Below are positions 7,715 to 14,948 of a stretch of DNA of 28,013 nt, piece after piece. A program made the position numbers and the translations under genes. The DNA comes from a virus. Under the pieces are notes generated by a model. The model had not been told where the DNA came from. It did not search any database and saw only the letters and a list, made by a program, of their open reading frames with translations. The stretch spans positions 1 to 28,013 of IMG/VR virus record IMGVR_UViG_3300017788_000130, one strand, 5' to 3'. Numbering within the stretch: the first letter of the stretch is position 1; each line of letters opens with the position of its first letter.

Positions 7715-7742
7715 TACAGGCGAGGAATATTCCTCGCCTGTA
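7715..7742. repeat. 28-bp perfect palindrome between gp32 and uvsX
   Basis: Both arms of 14 bases (ACAGGCGAGGAAT core) pair without mismatch around the centre AAT|ATT. As RNA it would fold into a strong GC-rich hairpin just after the gp32 stop and 20 bases before the uvsX ATG. No U-run follows on either strand, so it is more likely a processing/stability or attenuation element than a plain terminator. Confidence 0.7.
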
Positions 7743-7751
7743 TTAACACTA

Positions 7752-8726
7752 TTATTGCTTTTGACGATTGCGAATCATTGCAAGGATGTCTGCGGCATTA
7801 CTTCCGGTAGAAGAGGCTGTAGATTCTGCTTGCTTCGGTGCAGGGGCAGTTTTAACTGCTGGCTCCTCCCAAGGAGCTTCGTCATCATCTGTAGATGAAG
7901 TTGTTTTGGTTTTTGCCATAGGATCGCCTGTTTGTTGGCTCATACCAGCAGGCTTAAAATATTGTCCCCAACGATCCATATCAAATGGTTCCCCGTCGAC
8001 GCTGGCTTCGAACATTTCTTTGATAACTTTGAGTTCAACATCGCCGGGTTTCTTAGGTAGAAAATCTTTGAGGTTATAGAGACCGTGCTGTTTAAGAGCT
8101 GCCTGCTCTTCGTCGCTGAGAGGACGCTCACGACGACTCCATTTAGAAGTAGAGTAGTCAGCATATCCGCCTTTAGAAGTTTTGATTAATTTAAAATCAA
8201 CACCGTGAAGGATATCAGTAGGCAGATTGTCCATCTCGGGATCAAGTAAAGCACCGCGAATTAATTGAAAAATCTGAGGGCCGATGATAAAACGTCGGAT
8301 CGGATTTTCAGGTTTAGCGTCTTCTTTTAGACCGTCTTCTGTGACAAATCCTTGGAAGATATAACTACGCTTCTTCCAATACTTACGTCCCATATCTTCT
8401 AATTTGGGGTCTTTAAACCAACCTCGAACTTCTGAGAGGATGGGGCAAGTAGCACCGTACATTTCCATGCATGGAACTTGTACTTGGACTTGTTTAGAAT
8501 CAGCTGAGTCTTTAACTCCAGCGAACGGCAATTTGATCATCGCACGCTCTACCCAGAAAAAGGTGTTGTCGCTGTCGCCGTCGGGTAAGAAACGAACTAC
8601 TGCCTCGCTTCCTTCTTTGAGATTCCAGAATGGGTAAATTGAATTATCACCACCTGAACGTTGATTGTCGGAACCACGTAGTTCCTGCTCTTTTAGTTTT
8701 GCACGAATTTCTGCCAAAGATGCCAT
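7752..8726 (-). CDS. 32: gp32 single-stranded DNA-binding protein
   Basis: A 324-aa homologue of T4 gp32 (301 aa). The N-terminal basic helix (MASLAEIRAKLKEQELRG) serves cooperative binding in T4. The OB-fold core includes YPFWNLKEGSEAVVRFLPDG, FFWVERAMIKLPF, PCMEMYGATCPI, and the highly conserved LEDMGRKYWKKRSYIFQGFV. Only Cys86 and Cys94 appear near the zinc-ribbon position, where T4 uses one His and three Cys, so zinc binding may be altered. An acidic stretch (STDDDEAPWEEP) sits near the end, as in T4 where it contacts partners. It heads the recombination operon with its own leader and a good ribosome site (AGGAG). Confidence 0.93.
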   Translation of the reverse strand: MASLAEIRAKLKEQELRGSDNQRSGGDNSIYPFWNLKEGSEAVVRFLPDGDSDNTFFWVERAMIKLPFAGVKDSADSKQVQVQVPCMEMYGATCPILSEVRGWFKDPKLEDMGRKYWKKRSYIFQGFVTEDGLKEDAKPENPIRRFIIGPQIFQLIRGALLDPEMDNLPTDILHGVDFKLIKTSKGGYADYSTSKWSRRERPLSDEEQAALKQHGLYNLKDFLPKKPGDVELKVIKEMFEASVDGEPFDMDRWGQYFKPAGMSQQTGDPMAKTKTTSSTDDDEAPWEEPAVKTAPAPKQAESTASSTGSNAADILAMIRNRQKQ

Positions 8727-8766
8727 AATTTTTCTCCTATATTAGCCTTTGTGTTTTTGCCTTTAT

Positions 8767-8789
8767 TTGTTGGACACTGTGTCCAACAA
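8767..8789. repeat. Inverted repeat in the gp32 leader
   Basis: Two perfect 11-base arms (TTGTTGGACAC / GTGTCCAACAA) flank a single central base, about 40 bases upstream of the gp32 ATG. In T4, gp32 represses its own mRNA through a structured leader; this repeat could play a similar role as RNA, or be a protein operator as DNA. It directly abuts the terminator hairpin. Confidence 0.6.
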
Positions 8790-8820
8790 AAAACGCATAT
8801 ATGTTATTATATGCGTTTTT
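8788..8820 (-). terminator. Intrinsic terminator after the 742-aa gene
   Basis: A 13-bp perfect stem (AAAAACGCATATA / TATATGCGTTTTT) with a six-base loop, giving a U-run on the minus-strand transcript after the hairpin. It lies about 30 bases past the stop of the 742-aa gene and before gp32. The stem is symmetric, so it could also work on the plus strand. Confidence 0.75.
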
Positions 8821-8827
8821 ATTTATC
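8820..8827 (-). promoter_or_regulatory. Possible late promoter (GATAAATA) before gp32
   Basis: GATAAATA on the minus strand fits the T4 late box NATAAATA. It sits just upstream of the terminator hairpin, so a transcript starting about six bases on would begin inside the hairpin's first arm and could only form a shortened stem. About 93 bases separate it from the gp32 ATG. It may be chance, as the stretch is AT-rich. Confidence 0.35.
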
Positions 8828-8848
8828 ACCGCAAGAGAATTTTAAGAA

Positions 8849-11077
8849 TTATTTCGCCAATCCTGCTAGTTTCATTATTCTTCGGCTTTCATACATGTTC
8901 TGTAATTTTCCAATAACTTGTTGTGCTACTGGAACTGCACCTTCACCAAATTTCTTTTCGACAGCGATTAATACACCTGTTTCACCTTTGGGGAAATTAC
9001 CCGTATTCTGATCATACATAGATTTAACGAATTCTATTAGCTCTCCTTGAGCAGATTTTTGTGAACTACCAAAAAAATCTTCAACTGTTAATCCTGCCAT
9101 TTCTATAGCATCTTTGAGAGTAAATTCTTTTCCTCCGACGTCAAACTTATCACCGGGTTTCATCCCAGCGGCCTTGGCTTTTTGTACTGCCTGAGCAAAA
9201 GCATTGCCTTCTGCTGCAGGTTCGTATCCTGCTGTCACTGGCTGCTCAGCGGCAGCAGGTTCAGCAGCAGGTTCAGCAGCAGGTTCAGCAGCAGGTTCAG
9301 CAGCAGGTTCAGCGTCAAAAGTTAACTTTGATAATATATCAGTTCCGTTCTCTTCGTCCTTCATCTGGATGTAATCTTTTAAGATATCTTTAATGTCGGC
9401 ATTAGAATTTATATCTGCTAATTCTTTAAAGACATCCATCAGTTCGTCATCTTCGATGATGCCGCTGAGGCTTTCTACAGCGTTGGTACCGTCTGTACCT
9501 ACAGGAAACGGATTCGCTAGCAGTTGGTTTAACTTTTCGATGGCTTCTGTAGCAGCAGCTTCATCATCGCTAAAAATATCGGTACCTTCAATGATATTGT
9601 TCAACGTTTGTTCGTATTGATCAAATTCTTTGATGTTTAGATCATAATTTTCATCTGTGGAATTAACTTTATCTAACATATTATAAGCATGATTTAGATA
9701 ATCGGTTAAATCATACTCTCTGATATGGCGGGCGATGTTCCCATGAGTCATCCTTTGGATTGCAGGATTGCTTCGGTCGTCATCGTCGGGGTCGTAATGG
9801 TCCATATCGGCATTGATCACTAAATCGATATATTTGCCGATGACAGCACGAGCCTTTTCAAATTCGGACGAATCGGCAGCATCGATCGTTGCGTTCATGA
9901 CATCTATTAGATTATCGATATGTTTTCCTGGGTCGTTGATTTCTTCTTCCACAGCAGCCATGAGATCTTCTATACCTTCACTTTCATCTCTGCCTGTGCC
10001 GTAATCTTTAGTCTGAGGATGATCGTTGAGATCGTAACCGCCCGCCTCACCGAATCCTTGATGTTCTCCTCCGAACTGCATCAATTCATCTACTGAAAGT
10101 TCCTTGACGGGGATGTCATCTTCATTGACTAATCTAAAAATATAAGGGAACACGTTTTTTAATTCTTCATTAAAGCTACGGATAGTCAGTCGATCAATCC
10201 AATCGTTCATTATTTCTTCTGGAATCTGTTGCGCTTCATTGTTTTCAAAAGTTTCTACAAAAGACTTATATTTGCCTGCGTTTTGAAGATCAAAAATTTG
10301 TTTTTTAACTTCTTCGATGCGTTCTACTACTTTGGTATGTATGCTGCCGATATTCTCTGCGATAGTGGGATTACGATCTACGTAACTCTTAAACATACGC
10401 AGCTTGCTCATTTCTTCACTAAGACTGATGACATGCTGTCCGATGCTATCATATGGTGTTCCGCCATGCGATACATGCTGTGCAAGGGCACGGGCACCAT
10501 TGAGATGTTTATAAGGATATCGGAATCTTTCTCCTTGTGTATTTTCAACATAGATGCTTTCGATGCGCTGTGTCCTACCAGCAGGTAGTTCAGTGTTTAC
10601 TGGTGCACTGTGTTTGACAATTAATTTAGTATCTCCTAATTGCTGATAGCTAGTCATGCTAGTACCATATAGTTTACTCTCGGTCATCTGACTCTCTCCG
10701 ATATTTTTTGAAAGGTTTTTGTAGTCTCTTTTTTCAAGATTAGATTTAGATACATCTCTAGTATCAAAATTCATGAATTTTTGTTTAGCGAATTCTCGTA
10801 GTTCTTTTAAAAATCTATAAAATAGTTTTTTCGTATATCCACCTTGATTTTCTACTATGTCGTTGGAAAAAATAACGACCAGTCCGTCATCGTCGGAAAG
10901 GCTAATGCTGATTCGTCCAAGAGTTTTTCCATCTTGTACATAATCAAAATCAAAAAAACGTGCTTCTTCGGGCTCATCAGTAGGTTCACGATCAGCGTCC
11001 TTTGTTGAGATTTTAGGGAACTGAGTACGTATTTTACTAAAAAGCTCTTCAGCGATAAGACCTAGATTTTTATCCAT
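8849..11077 (-). CDS. Large probable virion protein downstream of gp17 (742 aa)
   Basis: The N-terminal third (FFDFDYVQDGKTLGRISISL, KLFYRFLKELREFAKQKF) and helical middle have no recognised fold. Five EPAA repeats lie at about 590-609, followed by an EGNAF...GDKFDVGGKEFTLKDA module (623-657) also found in the 671-aa protein, and the C-terminus ends RRIMKLAGLAK. The start is placed at MDKNLGL, not at an upstream in-frame ATG that would overlap gp17 by 46 bases: a GATAAATA late box ends five bases before this ATG. The position after terminase and a late promoter argue for a head-associated structural role, which is inference. A terminator follows the gene. Confidence 0.75.
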   Translation of the reverse strand: MDKNLGLIAEELFSKIRTQFPKISTKDADREPTDEPEEARFFDFDYVQDGKTLGRISISLSDDDGLVVIFSNDIVENQGGYTKKLFYRFLKELREFAKQKFMNFDTRDVSKSNLEKRDYKNLSKNIGESQMTESKLYGTSMTSYQQLGDTKLIVKHSAPVNTELPAGRTQRIESIYVENTQGERFRYPYKHLNGARALAQHVSHGGTPYDSIGQHVISLSEEMSKLRMFKSYVDRNPTIAENIGSIHTKVVERIEEVKKQIFDLQNAGKYKSFVETFENNEAQQIPEEIMNDWIDRLTIRSFNEELKNVFPYIFRLVNEDDIPVKELSVDELMQFGGEHQGFGEAGGYDLNDHPQTKDYGTGRDESEGIEDLMAAVEEEINDPGKHIDNLIDVMNATIDAADSSEFEKARAVIGKYIDLVINADMDHYDPDDDDRSNPAIQRMTHGNIARHIREYDLTDYLNHAYNMLDKVNSTDENYDLNIKEFDQYEQTLNNIIEGTDIFSDDEAAATEAIEKLNQLLANPFPVGTDGTNAVESLSGIIEDDELMDVFKELADINSNADIKDILKDYIQMKDEENGTDILSKLTFDAEPAAEPAAEPAAEPAAEPAAAEQPVTAGYEPAAEGNAFAQAVQKAKAAGMKPGDKFDVGGKEFTLKDAIEMAGLTVEDFFGSSQKSAQGELIEFVKSMYDQNTGNFPKGETGVLIAVEKKFGEGAVPVAQQVIGKLQNMYESRRIMKLAGLAK
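9252..9311. repeat. Five tandem copies of a 12-bp unit
   Basis: The unit GCAGCAGGTTCA is repeated five times without change, coding for Glu-Pro-Ala-Ala repeats on the minus strand. Identical copies imply recent expansion or slippage. The copy number probably varies between related phages. Confidence 0.9.
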
Positions 11078-11082
11078 ACTGA

Positions 11083-11090
11083 TATTTATC
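11083..11090 (-). promoter_or_regulatory. Late promoter box GATAAATA, five bases before an ATG
   Basis: GATAAATA on the minus strand contains the gp17 stop codon and ends exactly five bases (TCAGT) before the ATG of the 742-aa gene. T4 late transcription starts about six bases after the box, that is at or next to this ATG, and no Shine-Dalgarno is present. Confidence 0.6.
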
Positions 11091-12684
11091 CTAAGTTCGA
11101 AGAAACGAAAATCGGCATGGGCATTTCCCAATCATCGTCTTCTCGCCCGTCTCCGGTGCTGATATTTTCAAACACTCTAGAATCCCAGTCTGCCAGTACT
11201 TGGCTCATGCGTACTGATAACAACATAGCACTGACGAGATCGTCTTGCTCACCAGTTTTCGCTTTAAAACTAACACCTGTAGCGATAAATGCCTTTAGCT
11301 CTGAAATCAAAGGTTTGCTAGCGATCTTCATCTTGCCGCTTTCGACAAGATATTTTAATCTGGCACTAGCTGATATTTTAACTCCATGTGTGGTATTAAA
11401 TCCCTTGCGAAATTTACGCACATGCCCTTTGCGTACAGGCTCGCTAAGGAATAACCCCGGAAAATTTTCTTCTCCTATGTCACGGATACAAACTAATCCA
11501 GCTTCACCTACTGTGTTGTTTTCTATGCTCCAATAGATATTACCGGAATTTTCTTCACCGACTTCGTCTGCTATGTATTTTAACATATCTTTAAGCACAC
11601 GTATTTGTCCTTGTATCGGAGTTAAATTATGTTGCCATTCTGCTATTTGAATGAATGTGGGTAACTCTAGGACTTCTATGGCAGCGCTGTTACCTCCTGT
11701 TCCTAGGCTAGGATCTAATGATACTACGTAAAGGCACTCTTTGCTGGGTTTTTTATACCAACGACTCTGACCCATGCGCATGATAGGTTCTTTTCCTTCT
11801 AAGCCTGCTAGGCATATGCTGTTGATCAGTGTTTCATCGTAAACCAAGAATTCGCAGCCGTATTCTCTACGGAAACGCTCTTCACCGATCCGATTACGCT
11901 CTTGAACAGCCCATTCGTCGTCTCTGTCTGGATGCTCGTTCCATGCACAGGTAAACGGAAAAAATCCGTTGATGCCTACTTCTTGTTCATTTCCGTATTC
12001 ATCGAATTTCTTATTAGCTTCTTTCCAGATGGTAGCAAATGTATCTTCGTCTGAATTAGGTGTAGACGTGATGATGGCTTTACCGCCAGTGGCCAGCGTA
12101 GGCGAAATACTAGTCCAAAACTCGTCGGCAATGTTAGGCGGTACGAACGCAAACTCGTCACAGTACAGCAGTGAAATACTCATACCACGACCAGTGTTAC
12201 CTGTGGTAGTAGTCGACACGATACGGCTACCGTTATCAAACTCTATGCTGCCTTTGTTATAGTTGATTACACCGCAGCGTATGTGATCGGGACAGAGTTC
12301 GTAGGCATATCGTATGCGCTGCATGATCTCCTGAGAGCCGGTAAATTTGTGCGCTGAGATTAATATAGTCTGATCAGGACGGAACATGGCATACCAAAGG
12401 AGATAACCTGCAGCACAGGTAGTCTTGCCCATTTGCCTAGGTAGCATGTTAATGTTAAACCTATGTCCATGATAGGCATCTAGTAATCTTGTTTGATAGT
12501 CATAAGGCTCAAATAACATTTTACCTTTGATAGGGTGCTGTAAGTAAAAAAAATGCTCAAGGAAATAATGATATCCGGATTCGTGGTTAGCACACGCAGC
12601 CAGCTCTTGTATGTGCTGCTCTGTAAACGTTTCTCGAGTATGCGCCTTTTTGGTTAAGACGCCGTCTAGGCTTTTTGAAGACAT
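11086..12684 (-). CDS. 17: Terminase large subunit gp17
   Basis: A 532-aa packaging motor (T4 gp17 is 610 aa). The ATPase domain has the variant P-loop RQMGKT (83-88) and Walker B SLLYCDEF (171-178) with catalytic Glu177, followed by the coupling motif STP (207-209). The RNase H-like nuclease domain has Asp324 in VVSLDPSLGTG, Glu388 in WSIENN, and Asp481/Asp482 in DDLVSAML. It docks on the portal, pumps DNA into the prohead and cuts concatemers, aided by gp16. In T4, genes 16 and 17 are adjacent; here three genes lie between them. An ATTAAATA box lies four bases before the ATG. Confidence 0.95.
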   Translation of the reverse strand: MSSKSLDGVLTKKAHTRETFTEQHIQELAACANHESGYHYFLEHFFYLQHPIKGKMLFEPYDYQTRLLDAYHGHRFNINMLPRQMGKTTCAAGYLLWYAMFRPDQTILISAHKFTGSQEIMQRIRYAYELCPDHIRCGVINYNKGSIEFDNGSRIVSTTTTGNTGRGMSISLLYCDEFAFVPPNIADEFWTSISPTLATGGKAIITSTPNSDEDTFATIWKEANKKFDEYGNEQEVGINGFFPFTCAWNEHPDRDDEWAVQERNRIGEERFRREYGCEFLVYDETLINSICLAGLEGKEPIMRMGQSRWYKKPSKECLYVVSLDPSLGTGGNSAAIEVLELPTFIQIAEWQHNLTPIQGQIRVLKDMLKYIADEVGEENSGNIYWSIENNTVGEAGLVCIRDIGEENFPGLFLSEPVRKGHVRKFRKGFNTTHGVKISASARLKYLVESGKMKIASKPLISELKAFIATGVSFKAKTGEQDDLVSAMLLSVRMSQVLADWDSRVFENISTGDGREDDDWEMPMPIFVSSNLG

Positions 12685-12688
12685 ATTC

Positions 12689-12696
12689 TATTTAAT
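12689..12696 (-). promoter_or_regulatory. Late-type promoter box ATTAAATA before gp17
   Basis: ATTAAATA on the minus strand ends four bases (GAAT) before the gp17 ATG. No Shine-Dalgarno lies between. It follows a terminator, so gp17 would need its own promoter. Confidence 0.45.
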
Positions 12697-12724
12697 AAAA
12701 AAATAGGCTCAGAAGAGCCTATTT
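12697..12724 (-). terminator. Intrinsic terminator between the 671-aa gene and gp17
   Basis: A 10-bp perfect stem (AAATAGGCTC / GAGCCTATTT) with a four-base loop is followed on the minus strand by seven or more T residues. It ends the transcript of the 671-aa gene about 65 bases past its stop. Confidence 0.8.
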
Positions 12725-12757
12725 GATTACCCGTTTATAATATATGTTATTTCATGA

Positions 12758-12875
12758 AATCTGTACTCCCGGTCTAAGTACCAAGATATTCAAGTAACAG
12801 GCCTATAGATCACACTCGGTCCGGTGTCACCACCAATCTGTACTCCCGGTCTAAGTACCAAGCCATTCAAGTAAC
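12758..12875. repeat. 41-bp direct repeat around the stop of the 671-aa gene
   Basis: Copies at 12758-12798 and 12835-12875 are 41 bases long with two adjacent mismatches, 77 bases apart. The second copy codes for the gene's SYLNGLVLRPGVQI; the first holds the stop codon but in another frame reads YLNILVLRPGVQIS and then stop. It looks like a partial tandem duplication of the gene's 3' end. Confidence 0.9.
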
Positions 12876-14805
12876 TCATGAAGAATTCTCGCATGCTCTT
12901 TTGATCAGACTTGACTCCGCGAAAGAAAACCACAAATAGCCCACTATAGTTCTCGCCTTTATAACTGAAGGTAATGGGAATATCCGCCGAGCCAGCCACA
13001 AGTCGAGAAGTCCCCCTGGGATTAAAAGATATGCCTGAATCGGAGATTGTCCCTCGCCCCTCCCATCCGCCGTAAACCCAGTCCAAGATCACGTTACCCC
13101 TCCGACTGCCAGACATAGTTTGACTTTGAATAGTTTTCTTATCGACTCCCCAATCTGGAGACAGATTCAACGGCTCTGCACCAATCGAGTCTGCAGAATG
13201 ACTACTGCCTGGACGAAAAGTCATCCAAGCAGTAAAAAAAAGCGAGCCTGTCCTCTTGTTCTCAAAAGATTCTAGAAGCTTCATATGGTCTACCCCCTCT
13301 ACGGCCATCGTCTGGGCCGCCCTCGCTTTCCCGCCAGCCCCCCAACCCGAAGGAGCAGAGGCTCCCTTCGATAAAATTGGTACGTCCACATTTGGTCGGT
13401 CCGGATCCATAGTTGAGGAAGGTTCCTCAGAAGGTTTCTCCCCTGACTGAGCAACAACAGGAGCCGAAGCTGACCCTGGTGCTGCCGCTGCTGGTTGTGT
13501 TTGAGGTACTGCTGATCGTGATGCAGGACTTGCGGCCCGGCCGCCCGCTTTAGGAGTACCATCTTGATTATGTGTCTTGCCATACTTTGCAAGCCACTCA
13601 TCTCTTTGCGCCATAGTACCAGTTCTTCGATTAGGATCTGGCATTGCAGGAACTTCTTCATCTGCTGGACTTGCACCTTGACCAGCAGATGAAGCAGTAC
13701 TTTGTCCAGGAAGATTTAAGCTGGCACCGGCAGCGATCTTATTTCGATCAGTGATCTGTGGGTTAGCCTTCATTATGGCATCGACTGTTGTATCATTAGC
13801 TTTGGCGATCTTTGTCAGTGTGTCGCCTTTTTGTATGGTATATTCCTCCATAAACTCATCTATGGCATCTCTGGTCTTGGGGCCTATGATGCCATCTACT
13901 TGAAGACCAGCGTTATACTCTTTATTGAGATACATTTGTAGTTTTTTATTTCTCTCTCTCTCATTTGAGTCGGATTTATCTGAAGAAAACTTGTCTTTTA
14001 ACCAGTTGGCTCCTGATGCTAGGCCGGCACCGCCTGCGGCTGCACCTATAAGTTTACCTATACTTTCGCCAACAGGTTTACCAACAATACGACCAGTAAC
14101 AGGTTTTGTGCCGACTTTACGATGTCTAGGATAATCTGTGGCTTTTTCTTCTCTAATTCTAGAATTATTGCGATTTAATTTTTGCGGTTTGTCATTGACC
14201 TTTTTTTTTATTTGATTATATTGTTCTTGAAGTTTTTTCTTTAAACTTTCTACAGCCATAGGATTGCCACCGCCTGCCACCGCCGGTTTTTCGATGCCTT
14301 TGCTATGTAGGTCTCCACCCGTGCGTGTTACTGCATCAACACCCTGATATATCTCGTCCGGGGCGTTATCAAAGTCGTCATCTAAACCCATCGGGGGAGA
14401 CATTTTTTTGACTATAACGTCTGCATCAGCATCTCCGAAACCAGGCATTTCATGTTTTTCGCCTTCGAAGTTGCGCAGTAAATCCATCAAATCTCTGATA
14501 CCACCTTTGCCGCTGGCATTCAAGCTGACATTGGCATTGATGCTATCGGGTTGTGGAGGAGTTCCGCTTCTCATGCCCATCATACCGCCAGGCATGTCTG
14601 ACATTCCTGGGGGAGGTAGTCCGCAGGCTTCTTCAAAAGATCCATCTTCCTTGACTTTGTAAGTTTTACCGTCGACTTCAAAATTATCTTCCCCAGCATC
14701 ACGGGCAGCATCAAGGGCTCCACTAAAGGCGTTACCTTCATTTGGTTCTTCGATCACTGGTTTATCTAGTTCGGCCATCCGTTGCATTAATTCTTGAAAG
14801 TTCAT
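12790..14805 (-). CDS. LysM and peptidoglycan-binding domain virion protein (671 aa)
   Basis: Domains in order: a tag-like N-terminus MNFQELMQRMAEL; an EGNAF...NFEVDGKTYKVKED module (23-60) shared with the 742-aa protein; a Gly/Met/Pro-rich and acidic linker; a glycine-rich hydrophobic stretch (249-265); a PG_binding_1-like repeat around GLQVDGIIGPKTRDAIDEF (300-318); a LysM domain starting YTIQKGDTLTKIAKAND (322-366); an Ala/Ser/Pro-rich linker to about 495; and a C-terminal domain of about 170 residues with no family I know. No lytic catalytic motif is visible, so it probably binds rather than cuts cell wall. The DNA for the linker and C-terminal domain is clearly richer in GC than the N-terminal half. 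Good ribosome site (GAGGAA). A role in injection or head-tail assembly is inference. Confidence 0.8.
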   Translation of the reverse strand: MNFQELMQRMAELDKPVIEEPNEGNAFSGALDAARDAGEDNFEVDGKTYKVKEDGSFEEACGLPPPGMSDMPGGMMGMRSGTPPQPDSINANVSLNASGKGGIRDLMDLLRNFEGEKHEMPGFGDADADVIVKKMSPPMGLDDDFDNAPDEIYQGVDAVTRTGGDLHSKGIEKPAVAGGGNPMAVESLKKKLQEQYNQIKKKVNDKPQKLNRNNSRIREEKATDYPRHRKVGTKPVTGRIVGKPVGESIGKLIGAAAGGAGLASGANWLKDKFSSDKSDSNERERNKKLQMYLNKEYNAGLQVDGIIGPKTRDAIDEFMEEYTIQKGDTLTKIAKANDTTVDAIMKANPQITDRNKIAAGASLNLPGQSTASSAGQGASPADEEVPAMPDPNRRTGTMAQRDEWLAKYGKTHNQDGTPKAGGRAASPASRSAVPQTQPAAAAPGSASAPVVAQSGEKPSEEPSSTMDPDRPNVDVPILSKGASAPSGWGAGGKARAAQTMAVEGVDHMKLLESFENKRTGSLFFTAWMTFRPGSSHSADSIGAEPLNLSPDWGVDKKTIQSQTMSGSRRGNVILDWVYGGWEGRGTISDSGISFNPRGTSRLVAGSADIPITFSYKGENYSGLFVVFFRGVKSDQKSMREFFMSYLNGLVLRPGVQIGGDTGPSVIYRPVT

Positions 14806-14948
14806 GTTAGTTCCTCATTTAAACTTATTTCTGGTTGTTCAACAGAAATTGCGTGTTCATCAACAAAAACAACCAAAGGAGCCTGATCTGCTTCTTTAGC
14901 CTGTAGTTCGTCGATGTTGACTGTTAGAACTTCCTCGATTATAGTCAT
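14802..14948 (-). CDS. Small acidic protein (48 aa)
   Basis: A 48-residue frame beginning MTIIEEVLTVNIDELQAKEA and ending SLNEELT. It overlaps the 202-aa gene's stop and the 671-aa gene's ATG by four-base ATGA-type overlaps at both ends and has an AAGGA ribosome site six bases upstream. It fills the only gap between those two genes exactly. The protein is acidic with a hydrophobic centre (APLVVFVDE). Function unknown; likely a small accessory of the head or packaging operon. Confidence 0.8.
   Translation of the reverse strand: MTIIEEVLTVNIDELQAKEADQAPLVVFVDEHAISVEQPEISLNEELT

Noticed and set aside
7768-8079. Plus-strand 103-aa frame opposite gp32
   Set aside because: It lies wholly antisense to a well-supported gene, with no ribosome site and low-complexity Ser/Val/Leu content.
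9252-9311. CRISPR-like array
   Set aside because: The repeats are contiguous 12-bp units with no spacers, in frame inside a coding gene.
11078-11131. Longer N-terminus for the 742-aa gene starting at an ATG at 11129-11131
   Set aside because: It would overlap gp17 by 46 bases with no ribosome site, while a late box sits five bases before the downstream ATG at 11075-11077.
13299-13676. 125-aa frame inside the LysM protein gene
   Set aside because: Gln/Leu/Arg-rich low-complexity product typical of an out-of-frame reading of the Ala/Ser/Pro linker.
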